Shown: positions 43,356-54,316 of the stretch, in pieces
How positions within the stretch are numbered: the stretch's first letter is position 1
Layout: the number at the start of each line of letters is the position of its first letter
Source: Setomelanomma holmii
Lineage: Eukaryota > Ascomycota > Dothideomycetes > Pleosporales > Phaeosphaeriaceae
NCBI GenBank assembly: GCA_010015745.1
Contig: ML978243.1
Location: 1-64,000 of the forward strand
Length of the DNA: 64,000 bases
Direction of reading: 5' to 3'
Notes under the pieces: model-generated
Told to the model about the DNA's origin: nothing
Database searches by the model: none
What the model saw: only the letters and a program-made list of their open reading frames with translations
Position numbers and translations under genes: made by a program

Positions 43356-45816
43356 ATGGACCCGCTTAGTGTTACAGCTAGCATTATCGCTATCCTTTAG
43401 CTCTCGAGCAAGGTTGTAGGATATCTAACCGACGTCAAAGATGCCTCGAGAGAGCGCGCAACGTGCGCTGTTGAGGTCTCGAACCTGCATAGTCTCCTTC
43501 TTAATCTGAGGTTCTACCTGGAGGAAGGAAACGCCAACACGCCGTGGCACGCCGCCGTCCGAGCCCTCGCAGTTGAGAACGGGCCGCTCGACCAGTTCAA
43601 GCAAGCGCTAGAAACGCTGCAGACTAAGATGACAGATAGAGGTCGACTAAAGAAGGCTGGAGATATCCTTTTGTGGAAGTTTAAGAAAGAGGAGGTGGAA
43701 GGCATATTGGGTCGAATTGAGCATTTGAAGACGCTAGTTGAGATCACTCTACAGAGGGACCACTTGTGAACTTTATGCTAGCACCATAGAGCAGCACTAC
43801 CTACGTGTATAAGCAAGCTCTCTCAAGCTATAAAAGGCGACACTCAAATGATTAAAGACGACACTAACAGCATCAAATCCAACCTCAACTCCATTCGGAC
43901 GCAAGGAGACAACGCGGAGCACCGCCGGCTTCTAGAATGGATATCATCTACAGACTACCCCGCACAACAATCTGACATCATAAAGCGCAGACAGGAGGGA
44001 ACAGGCCATTGGTTTCTAGCCGCGCCTCAGGTGGCCACTTGGCTCAGTGAACACGGGGCAACACTCTTCTGCCCAGGAATTCCTGGAGCCGCCAAGACCA
44101 TAGTAGCGGCCATCGCGATCGACTTTCTATTGAGATCATTGCAGAGCAGCTCACATGGAGTTGCTTACGTGTACTGCAACTACAAGGCTCGGGAGGAGCA
44201 GGATACTTCCAGGATGTTGGCAGCTATCCCCAAGCAGCTGGTGCAGGGGCGAGAGTCGCTAATGGGGCCGGTGGAACGGTCGCACAGACAGCATGCTGAC
44301 AAGGGAACCAGGTCATCGCCTGATGAGGTCTCTAGCGCACTCCGGGATGTACTTGCACATTACTCTGCCGTCTATATTGTGATCGATGCTGTAGATGAAT
44401 GTCAGGACACCGACGGCACTTGGCGCCAGTTTCTGGCCAAAATCCGCGATCTCCAGGTGGGACAGGACATTCGCCCGATGGCTACCTCGCGTTTTGTTCC
44501 AGAGATTGTGGACGTGTTAAATGAAGCGCTGAAGCTAGAGATACAGGCTAGTAAGGAGGATGTGAGCCGATTCGTAGCCGGCCAGTTATATCGACTGCCG
44601 AGGTGTATTAGGCGCGACCCTGCGCTGCAAGAGATTGTACAGGAAAAGATCGTGGCGGCAGCGGATGGCATGTATGCTTTTCCTGGCTAACTTTTAATAT
44701 AACGCAGACTTACGCGTTCTTAGGTTTCTTCTTGCTAGCCTCTACACTGACTCGCTTCTAGACAAGAGAACAGCGAAGGACGTGAAGTCAACGCTAGCTA
44801 AGCTCTCGAAAGACTCAGCCGCACTTGACGAAGCATACGAGGAAGCTATCCAACGCATAGAAGGCCAGTTAAGCGGAGATTACGAACTAGCTAAAAAGGT
44901 ACTGTCGTGGATCACGTATGCGAAAAGACCGCTTACCACGACGGAGATGTGCTGTGCTCTGGCAGTAGAGCCGGACGAGGCGGAGCTCGATCCCGAGAAC
45001 ATACCTGATGTTGAGGACCTATTATCCGTGTGTGCTGGACAGGTCGTTGTTGATCGAGAAAGCGCTGTCATCCGTCTTGTGCATTACACCACCCAAGAAT
45101 ACTTCGAACGTATCCGAGATGCATGGGATCCAGGCGCTCAACTGCACATTGCCTCCACATGGCTCACCTACTTATCATTCAGCATATTCAAAACTGGGAG
45201 CTGCTCCTCTGACCAAGAGTTTGAAGAGAGGCTTCAAGAAAGCCAATTCTTAGACTATGCTGCTAAGCACTGGGGAGTGCATGCGGTAACAGTGGAAGAT
45301 CAGATATGTGAGCTAGCCTGCTCATTTCTTTCCCATAAAGAATTGGTCTTTTGCGCTGCGCAGGTACTCTTACGTCCAACGTATGGGTATAGGGATTATA
45401 GCCAGGAATATCCTAAGAACAGCACGGGATTGCATCTTACAGCACGATTCGGATTACCAATTGTATTAGAGGCACTGCTTCTATACCAAGTAAGGGAGAC
45501 AGCACTCGTATTAGAAAGAAGAGATAGCAACGGCCAGACTCTCCTATATCTTGCGGCAGAACATGGACATCAAAGAACGGTGAAACTGCTGCTCGATGCA
45601 GGCGCAGACGTCAGCGCGGAGGGTGGAGAATACGGCAACGCACTCCAAGCAGCTTCACAACAAGGCGACGAGCAGGTAGTAAAGCTGCTACTAGACGCAG
45701 GCGTCAACGTTGATGCGCAGGCTAGAGATTACGGCAATACACTCTACGAGGCTTCATACAGAGGCCACGAGCAGGTGGTGAAGCTGCTGCTCAACGCAGG
45801 CGCCGACACAACGTAG
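43356..45816 (+). pseudogene. NACHT-ankyrin STAND (NLR-like) gene with early stop
   Basis: Starting at ATG 43356 (MDPLSVTASIIAIL), exons 43356-43765, 43814-44671 and 44724-45816 join in frame across 48- and 52-bp introns (GTGAAC...TATAAG; GTATGC...GCTAAC...TTAG). They encode about 786 codons. The order is a fungal STAND N-terminal helical domain (1-150), then NACHT (FCPGIPGAAKT, IVIDAVDECQDTDG). A winged and helical region (CCALAVEPDEAELDPENI) and three to four ankyrin repeats ending AGADTT-stop follow. The only break is TAG at 43398-43400, codon 15, where relatives usually have Gln. Initiation further in would delete the first helices. The P-loop has Ala where the last Gly before Lys is usual. 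Such proteins act in allorecognition and cell death. Expression of a shortened form is possible. Confidence 0.82.
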
Positions 45817-48453
45817 AGTATGAGCTAAGTTTTAAAGCTGCGCACCCTCAAACCATGATTAGCTCTGCGCACCGCTAATTATGTAACTCACGATTTAGCT
45901 TTAGCGCGCAGGTCTACTATATTTAGAATATATTTCTTACGAATACAACATTCTCTCCTACATATTATTATTCTCTCTTATATGTTATTATGCTCTCTCT
46001 CTCTCTCTCTCATAGATGGCCAGGGATCAGCATAACTATATGCTGTATAAAGTCGCCACAGAGAAGCTTCGAGCATACTCTAGATTCAAGTGGTGGTGAG
46101 ATGGCTACTTCTAGAACTACGTACGCGTTGAAGATTCGCCAATTCAGCATCGTTAAATTGACGAACTGGTGCATGCGATGTTGGGGTTGGGCGAGTCAAA
46201 TCTACGTCAATAGTTTGTCTATTTGTATGGAGCCTGACCCACAGACCGGCGGCACCGTAGGCACCAACGCCTAATAGTTTGGTACCGTGCCCAGTCACTA
46301 TTGTTCGTTCCTGGCTGGCGCGTCCTTGAGTCCAATAGACTCGTGATTTCGTCGGCGTTGCCGTCTTTCACTTGCATTTATCGAACTTGGGGAAAGTTGG
46401 GTCTGTCGCCCAAGGCAAGGGTGGCCAGAAATCATAGGGTCGTCAATCCGCCTGGGCCGCACCAGTTGGGCCCACCGGCCCGATGTGTTGGTGCTGGATA
46501 GGTGCCATACCAACATGCTGGATAGGCGCGGGCGCTGGCGCTGGTACCGGAATAGCGCTATAACCCCGAGCGTGGTTCGCATCGGCTTGAGAGTAGGGGT
46601 TGGCGTGTATTGGGTTTGGGGCGGGAAATCCAAGGGCCGCGGCTCGATTCCTATGATGAGGATAATGGGCTCTCACGGCAGCACCGCCGTGCCATGAGGT
46701 TGCAATGGTATGTCTCCTGTCGTCTAAACATCCAAATTAGAAATTATTGGCAAAGTTCGGGACTCAAAATTTACTAGAGCATCTAGGTCCAGGACGCCAT
46801 CAGGATGCTCCTGAGGGATGTATGCCTCCAGCGAAGAGTCTCGGTGGCCTTCAAGAGTAGATGGACCTTCAGAATCAGTGTCATTGGCATGGTGCACCAC
46901 TGCAGGAGTCAGCGGCGGAGTTGTTTGGCTGCCAGTTCTACTCCGCCCGCACAACATCTCTGCTTGTGCATGGCTGGCTGAGGAGAGGGTGGAATAGAGC
47001 TGAGCAGGCCAAGACTTTGAATCTCGTTGGAAACGTAATGGTTTCTAACAGTGCGATGTTCAAGCCATACCCTGAAAATAGTATTGACAACTTGCTCCGA
47101 ATTGCTTTCAGACCATACAAATGCGCAACTACACGGTATTGGCCGCCTTTTGTCCATGCCCGTCTGTCCGCTTCCATGAATGCCAGTGTATCGCGGCGGA
47201 ATTATTGGTATGTTGGGCGAAGCGGCGGAAGCATGACGTCGAGGCTGGATAGGAAGCTACTGGCGGCGTGACTACTTTTGCGGCGTACTTCCTAGTTGTG
47301 CGTGAGTAGGTCTTGAAAGTGATGCGCAGCTGGTAGCATTATGGAAGTTGCTGTCACGAAGCAATATAACCCACGAAACCGCGGAGTGCGAGCGTTGGCA
47401 AGTGCGTAACTTAGACCTGGGAATTGAACAGAAGGATTTGAAGTGAACTCTTCCACATCGGAAAATAACATGATTCGTCGGACCTGGAGCGGGCTGCAAC
47501 CTCTCGCCGGGGGGGAAGGGTGTTCGGAGCTAATGAGGCGCCTCTGGGCGCCCATGGTTTCCTCACGGATAACATAGATTTCATTCTCGCAATTGTATCC
47601 ATCATATCAGTTGCAGCTGGCTATCCAATATGACGATTCATAAATGGACCAAATGCCACCCATCTGTCGCATTGTGAACGCGCCGCACAAAGCATTGCTT
47701 GGTCTCCAATCAGGGACGTGTGAGTTGCGTAGACGATGACATGGTGGCCACAAGCTCCTGATCGCTGATTTCGAGATCTGGTGTGGATGATCGTGGAGTG
47801 TAGTAAAGACGCTGATGAAGCAGGGTGAAAGACGTGTCGCAAGAGACAACGGAAAACGCGACGAAGCTCGGGCCACTGTCCTTATCTAATCGCAACCTAC
47901 TCTTTTTGGCATTGATCACGGATGACGCCTCTGAGTTTCAAGGTGAGTCTCCAAAAATAGCACGAAGGCATTTTCAACATCATAAGCGCGCTTCGGATTG
48001 ACGATGGCAAGACTGTCGAAGCATTGCGAAGAGTGAGCCCCTGAGCTACTTGAAGCACCCAGCAGTACCCGCTTAGTTACGACGGATGCGAACTTCCAAC
48101 CATGCCGTTCAGAATGCGACCGCAGGGAGATCCCTTTCTGGAAGCACCAGCTTTGACCATTTCCACACCTTCTGATTTCAAGATGCAAGATGCGAGATTA
48201 CTCCCGTCAACGATCAATTGTGCGACCTTTGGCATGATTAGCTTAGGGATTCCTCACATCGCCTGCCAGAACCTCTACCGCACATATTCACCTCCGATGG
48301 GACACTAGAGCCTCTATCTCGAAATATCATTCGAGGAAGCGCGTATACCTTCACACAGCTTAAGAAAGCTGCTTATGTGTAGCATATAGCTGCTAGGAGG
48401 CCTTGAGTGCCATATGAACATGTCGCTAGCCTAGCCAACAAGCGCGAGAGCCT
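45817..48453. other. Low-coding region with microsatellite
   Basis: About 2.6 kb. It holds a (CT)n run at 45992-46011 and a Pro/Ala/Gln-rich minus-strand frame (46443-46676, with VPAPAPAPIQH). Two overlapping minus-strand frames near 46724-47177 might be exons of a decayed gene. No family was recognised and no complete gene could be built. Confidence 0.4.
45992..46011. repeat. CT dinucleotide microsatellite
   Basis: Ten CT units in a row, embedded in a pyrimidine-rich context with several CTCTCTTAT motifs upstream. Confidence 0.9.
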
Positions 48454-48748
48454 TCAGCCATGTCCCAACGGAGATGAGAAGGTGTGGTACCTCTCCGTCT
48501 TGGCCTCAACCTCGACCTCGATGCCCCCCGCAGTATTGATCTCAGCTCGGGGGATAGTGGTGAGCCGCGAGCATCGACAGCGTCCTACGTTGCATACAGA
48601 AATGTCGGTGCAAATGCATTCGCAGATTAGCATATGCTTTCGCTTTCTTCGTGCGACAGAGGTCTCGCACAATTTTGTTCCCCCCGCCACCGCTGGCGGA
48701 CACAGAGATAGCGAAGCCGAGCATAACGAGTGCAGTAGTGGATTTCAT
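48454..48748 (-). pseudogene. Possible small cysteine-rich secreted protein, frameshifted
   Basis: ATG at 48748 begins a good signal peptide (MKSTTALVMLGFAISVSASG), but this frame loses cysteines afterwards. Shifting by one base within a run of six G/C bases near 48681-48686 opens a frame with many cysteines (CETS, CECICTDISVCNVGRCRC) that runs to a stop at 48454. An unrecognised intron, a real frameshift mutation or chance could explain this. No homologous family is recognised. Confidence 0.35.
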
Positions 48749-50260
48749 AGTGCACGTTTGGGTGATGCTTAATGAAGCAAACAACTTGAATGGAATTCGG
48801 GGCTTTATGAACACCTTTGAGCATGGGATGGGGCATGCATGGATTATGGCTTCGCTGATCAGGGAAACTTCAAGGCGGCATACTGCCACAACATTCTGGC
48901 GTTCGGCCTCCGCCTCATTTAATAGTGAAACCTGTTTTGTTGTCGTGTGCCGTGACGCATGTAGACACAGTGGTGAACAAAGACTGTTCAGACGTCATTG
49001 TGGTTCCTGTCGGCAGACATCAGTACTTAGCGAGGTCATCACTGATGAGGGACTTTGCTTGTTGCACGCAATGAACTGTGCCACCAATATCATTCCTAAC
49101 CACAGGCGCCATTAAGACAAGGTAGCGAGCGACAAGATTTGATGAAAGGCAAACAAGGAGCGTCCTGCGGATTATATAGGAACCATCATATGAGACTTCC
49201 GTTCTTGGGATGTCGAACCGACGTTGTTCTTGAGAAGGCCGCTATGCAGTCCACTTATTTTAAACCACGATGATATTGTATAGAGTGTTCAAGTATCATT
49301 GTGCTTCGCGGTAACACAAGGCTGACTCTAGCTCTGATGGGGTGTCGTGGGAGATGGTTTCGGAGGTGGTCGAGGTGGGGCCGGGTTTGGTGCGGTCGTC
49401 GGCTCGAACTTCGTGTGCCAGAGAGGTGGGAGACGGTATGCGTAAGACTGAAGAGTTGCCGCATCTGTAAAGAGAGCAGTGAAATCAACGTATGGGAATG
49501 CGTGCAAAGAAGCATTGCAACAGACGTCTGATCGAGGCCCCGTGAGAAGGCACTCAATTACAAACAAGCAGCACAGAGCAACGTATGGATGATAGGCGTC
49601 CGCCGTGAGAACAGAACAGCCTGAGGGTGGTGGCGAGTGAAGAGCTGATTCGAGGGCTCCAAGAAAATGCTCCAACGTGGGATGGAGCAGTTCCTTGAAC
49701 GGTGCGCTCAGTTCGACCAGCTCACCAGATGGTATGGACGAGTTCGTAAGCGCGCAGCATTCTGACGCCGCAGCCTCGGATTCCTGTCATGGTCAAAAGA
49801 GCTACCACGGCGCGCAGCCTCACGAAAATCTTCGACATTCGGCTTTGGGCATCAATCTCACCGAAGACTTGCGCCGCATGATCTGAATCTAATGCGCGTT
49901 GTGAATAAGAGGCATTGGTGTGGCTCAAGATGTCGGTGGATGGCTGTGATTGGCGTGTCTGTGAACGCAGTTGTCCGGTGTTGGGCACCAGCGAGGGCTA
50001 AAGTCAGGTTGCAATACTGTGCCAGCACATCAGTATTAACAAGAAGTGAGGATGCGAGAGTGATACATTGCGATGTTTGCGCACTTCTCGAAGCCCGGAG
50101 ATGTCACCCGGATGAGTTTGAGAGCGATGAGGAAGGAGTGATGGAGGTTGCAGGCAACAGCTTGTTCGTGCCACGCTAGGTAACTTATGTCGCACCGCTT
50201 AATCATCCCCCGCTTCGAAGCTAAAGTTGCAACCCACTAACTTGGACACCAGAATCCGCA
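48749..50260. other. Intergenic, no convincing gene
   Basis: About 1.5 kb with overlapping frames on both strands and no motif. The right end is upstream of the DUF6590 gene. Confidence 0.4.
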
Positions 50261-51916
50261 ATGTCAGATCCAAATTATGTCGTGCAGTGGGATAATGTTC
50301 ATCGGCGTTACCTTCGGCTTAGATACAATCGTGAGTTATCTTCCGTCAATTGTAGTTGCGAGGGCTGATGTGTATGGTCAGATGTGACCAGAGCATGGGA
50401 TTTTAATGACTGGCTACCTGAAGGTAGCCATGCAGCCTCTATTGGAGCAAGGGAAGCTCAAAACCTCCATGAAATACAAGATCATGACGCACCGGAACGT
50501 GTTCGCCGTACTGAACGGACACCGCGACTAATACGAGGAACTTGGGAACCTGGGGGTATCCATCCGCACTACGAGAAACTCGATCCGGGTAAGTGACAAA
50601 GACATGATGATTGGTCTAACTTACCTCTCCCAGCATTTTATGTTCGCGATGGTGCCTACTTCCAAGAGGGAAAGGTAAGTGTAGAGTGACTAGAACTAGT
50701 ATACTTACTGACTGTTGCAGGTCTTCGCTATTTTGTTCACGGAGGCAGCTGGCGCCAATGCTCTTAACGCTTTCACCGACTACAATACTGCGTTATCTCG
50801 AGTGAAATACCATGAGCTTGTACATACTCAAGTTCGCCGATTTGTAGTAATGCGGAGGAAACGTGAGCATTGTTATGCATGGTGAGTTCCCATTTCTGAC
50901 CCGCTACAGCCGTTGACTCCTGATAGTCCGATCTTCACATACATGGAGAAAGGAACCCTAAAAAATGGAGTAAATCCAGAAGAACATGCTATTGTCTATC
51001 GCTATGGAAGCCAACCTAGACTGCTCGACGGCGAAACCGGCATGACAAAGCATCCAATTTGCGTTGTCATGAATGAGAACGAAACACTGTCTCCTGCTTC
51101 ACGTTTAAATTTTGGTGTCCAACATCCAATTCAGTATAACGTTAAGGTCAAAGATCTTGGTTATGTTCACCCCGACTGGATGCCTGCTATGCACGGATAC
51201 TGGGCAATGGAACATTGCGCAGGAAATCAGCCAGACATACCCATGACGTCTGAAGTCAACGCCCATGATACTGAAGATGAAGGAAATCCACATTTGGTCA
51301 CTCCTTCGACCTTCGGGTCCTCCAACCTACCACAACGTACGTTTGAATCTAGATTTGCCCACATTACCGGCGTTGACTTCTGACAGATCTCGAAACCGTC
51401 AAAAATGCTCGTGCATTCTTCAAAAAGGGCAGAGTTTTTGAAACATCTTCTCTTGATGCTGAGCCGAGTTCTGGCCAAACGTCAAGATTTGTGGTAATAA
51501 AACCTCAGCCAACAAATTCTATTGCACTTCCTATAGGCAACTTCCCGGGTCCATGGAACACATACTCTATGCGGCCCACCAGCAGCTACGCACAGGTCGT
51601 TCCCGTGGAAGGTGTTCATGCAGTTCCCTACAACACCAGTGAGCCAGATCGACTCTATGTCAAAGTGGAAAATTCGAATGTGTCAATCGATTCTACGTCT
51701 CGCATCAACCTCGCGACACCAATAACGATAGATCACAACATCAGTGTGCAGAATATTGGACGAGTTGTGGGCGATTCGGTTAGGCTCCTTGACAAAAGTT
51801 ATGCCGCCAGCTTACAACAGACGCATGCTGCGGAAGACGACGAAGACGAAGACGAAGACGACGATGATTATGAGGGAATGGATACCGCCCTTGACCAGGT
51901 GGCGTACATTCGCTGA
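50261..51916 (+). CDS. Tandem DUF6590-domain protein
   Basis: Six exons (50261-50330, 50382-50588, 50634-50674, 50721-50881, 50927-51336, 51387-51916) with 45-51-bp GT-AG introns give 472 residues. Two DUF6590-like modules are visible. The first (about residue 93-235) has FYVRDGAYFQEGKVFAILF, RRFVVMRRKREHCYACPI and GMTKHPICVVMNENE...SRLNFG. The second (about 310-435) has ARAFFKKGRVFE, SRFVVIKPQ and SRINLATPITIDHNISVQNIG. DUF6590 is a fungal domain of unknown role often seen in expanded families. The second copy lacks the Cys pair and is more diverged. An acidic run DDEDEDEDDDDYEG near the C-terminus is probably disordered. No signal peptide. Confidence 0.85.
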
Positions 51917-52184
51917 AACCGCGCAAAAATGTTTTACATAGTCGGGAACAACAATTCTCGCTTAGCTGCGACCGGTCAGCACTTGAGGACTAAAGCCTAC
52001 ATGACATCAAGTCAGCCTTGCTGCACCTAGCCCACCATTGCATTAGCCCAGCACCAATAAGACAGACGTATGTTGTAGATGCATGGGTCGACCAGCTTGT
52101 ATCGTGGCCGCTCTCCAAGTCTACAATATAGGGTGGGCGCCGCGTCCTCGTTCTTCATCTGTCATACGTTCCAGAGGTTGCATC

Positions 52185-54222
52185 ATGGCCGAATTGGGAG
52201 CCGCCGCGGCCGTAATTCAACTTCTCCATTATGGCACCGAATTAGGCAAATTTGCATCAGCCTTACCAGGCCTTGTGCGCAGAGCTCCAAACAAGATAAT
52301 GAGGTGGACAGACTTGTGCCAAGCCATGCTAAAACTCCTCGAAGACATCGAGTCCAGGTGTATTAACATCGATGCGAACCTTTCGATACTCGTCCAACAA
52401 TGTCGGGAGGATATTCTCGGATTGCAGTCAATGTTGAGGCCGGTTTGCTTCGGCTCAACTGTATCACACCGCCAGCGACTACTTGATATCTCATTCGTAG
52501 TACGAAAGGAGTCGGAAATACAGCAACTGATGCTATCATCAAAAAGCACATTCACTATGATAGCTCTGGGTGTCATCATGTGAGAAACCTATGAGCAGAC
52601 TTTCCCCATCCGACCTGACTGTATACAGGCTGTCCACAAGTCGGCTAGAGGCGCGTCTCGCAGGTGGAAGCCCGGCTGTTGCACCAGCTGTTATGGGGCA
52701 CAAAAACCGCCTTCCCACTGGGGATGACACCCTACTCAATGATCTATGTGCCACAATGACGCTGTTTGCTGCGTCGCCCATGCCCCTCAGATTTCTGGCC
52801 ACCATTTCCCCACCTGATCAAATTCGCGCCCACCTGAACGCACTTGACTGGGCAACCAATCTCGAGCTCAAGCCATCCGGAGACCTGGTCACAATGCACT
52901 CAGTCGTGAGGAAAGGGCTTAGAGAACAGCTCTTAACGTCACCAGTGTGGTCCAAGTACCAGAAGCTTGCCTTAGAGGTCATGTACGTGCACTTTCCAAC
53001 GTGCTTCGCTCAGTCTGCCCGGCTCCAGCAGGGTCATGAGCTATGTCCTCATGTTCACGCTGTCCTGCAAAACACAATGGATCGAAAGGTCGATCAGTCA
53101 ACAATAGACGACGTTGCTTCGATTTGCTTACGATTTTGCATGTATTTGCTCACTGTTGGAAGATACGCGCGGGCTGCACACATCGCATCGAGCTTTCAAG
53201 AGTGGTGTCAAGTCGGCAAAATTTCGAATTTCGAAATGCTCAGCTCACTCCAAGCCAAAGAAGCTGTTGCAATAACGTTCCAAGGCGATCTCTCGACATC
53301 TACCAAACTCCATCGGAACATCTATCGGGAAAGGCGCCACCGGCTTGGCAAGGCTGCTCTACAGACCCTGCACGGGCTGAACAACGTCGCCATTGCCTAC
53401 CAGTATAACGGCGACTATGCTAAAGCGGTCGAATACCACGAGAAAATCCTGACCTTGAAGACCTCCCTACTGGGGTCAGTCCATCCTGATACGATACTGA
53501 GCTGGCATAATTTGGGAGTCTCATATCATCATCAGGGTCAATATAGGACAGCTGAGAGCATGTTCAAACAGACCCTGTCAGCCTGGTCGAAGGTCTACCA
53601 ACCCGATGATTTGTTCCTTCTTGCTGCCAGGAGTAATCTAGGCTTATCGCTTTTCTCCCAAGGTCGTTATGTTGAGTCTGAAGCACTTCATCGTCACGTA
53701 TGTAGCGAGCGCCAACGGGTACTTGGCAAGACGCATCACGAAACTCTGAAGAGTCTAGCTAATCTTGCGATGACTCTGAACGAAAGGGGCTATCACGCAC
53801 AAGCTGAAATGATTTACCGCGACGTTCTTCAGAACTACATGAAGAAGCTTGGCGCATCTCATCCTGACACACTCAAGATGCACCACAATCTGGCCACAGC
53901 GCTACACGATCAAGGATTGTACGAAGAAGCTGAGGCCAATATCAAATCTACCATTTCGCATCTTCGACTCACATATGGTAACGTGCACGCAGAGACACTG
54001 GAGGCTATGGAGTTCCATGCAATTTTGTTGCATTGCCTCGAACAATACGTGGCTGCTCTAGAAATTGCTAGAGAAGTGTACGAAGTACGCAAAACGCATT
54101 CGGGATTCGATGACGACAACACGCAACGGAGCCTTCGCCATGTACGGGATCTAGCTGAAAACCTCGAGGAGAAGAGGACGATGGCAGATTTTTCTACATT
54201 CGTTCCGATTATTGTGGCTTGA
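52185..54222 (+). CDS. NLR-like N-domain plus TPR protein lacking a nucleotide-binding core
   Basis: Exons 52185-52579 and 52629-54222 joined over a 49-bp intron (GTGAGA...CTGACTGTATACAG) give 662 residues. The first 130 resemble the helical N-terminal domain of fungal STAND proteins (MAELGAAAAVIQLLHYGTEL, then LPGLVRRAPNKI). Residues about 165-260 resemble the winged-helix region that follows NB-ARC (MHSVVRKGLREQL, ALEVMYVHFP). About six 42-residue kinesin-light-chain TPRs follow (HPDTILSWHNLGVSY, HHETLKSLANLAMTL, HPDTLKMHHNLATAL). No Walker A or B motif lies between, so the ATPase switch is absent. It may be a decayed NLR, or a regulatory partner acting on another NLR. The frame is otherwise intact. 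Confidence 0.82.
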
Positions 54223-54316
54223 AGGAATCACGTTGTCCCTCTCTTTCGACCTGTTGCTAGCTATGAACTTTCAATCGCTCTTCATAACACGAGGCTTGAC
54301 ACTTCGTGATCAAGTT

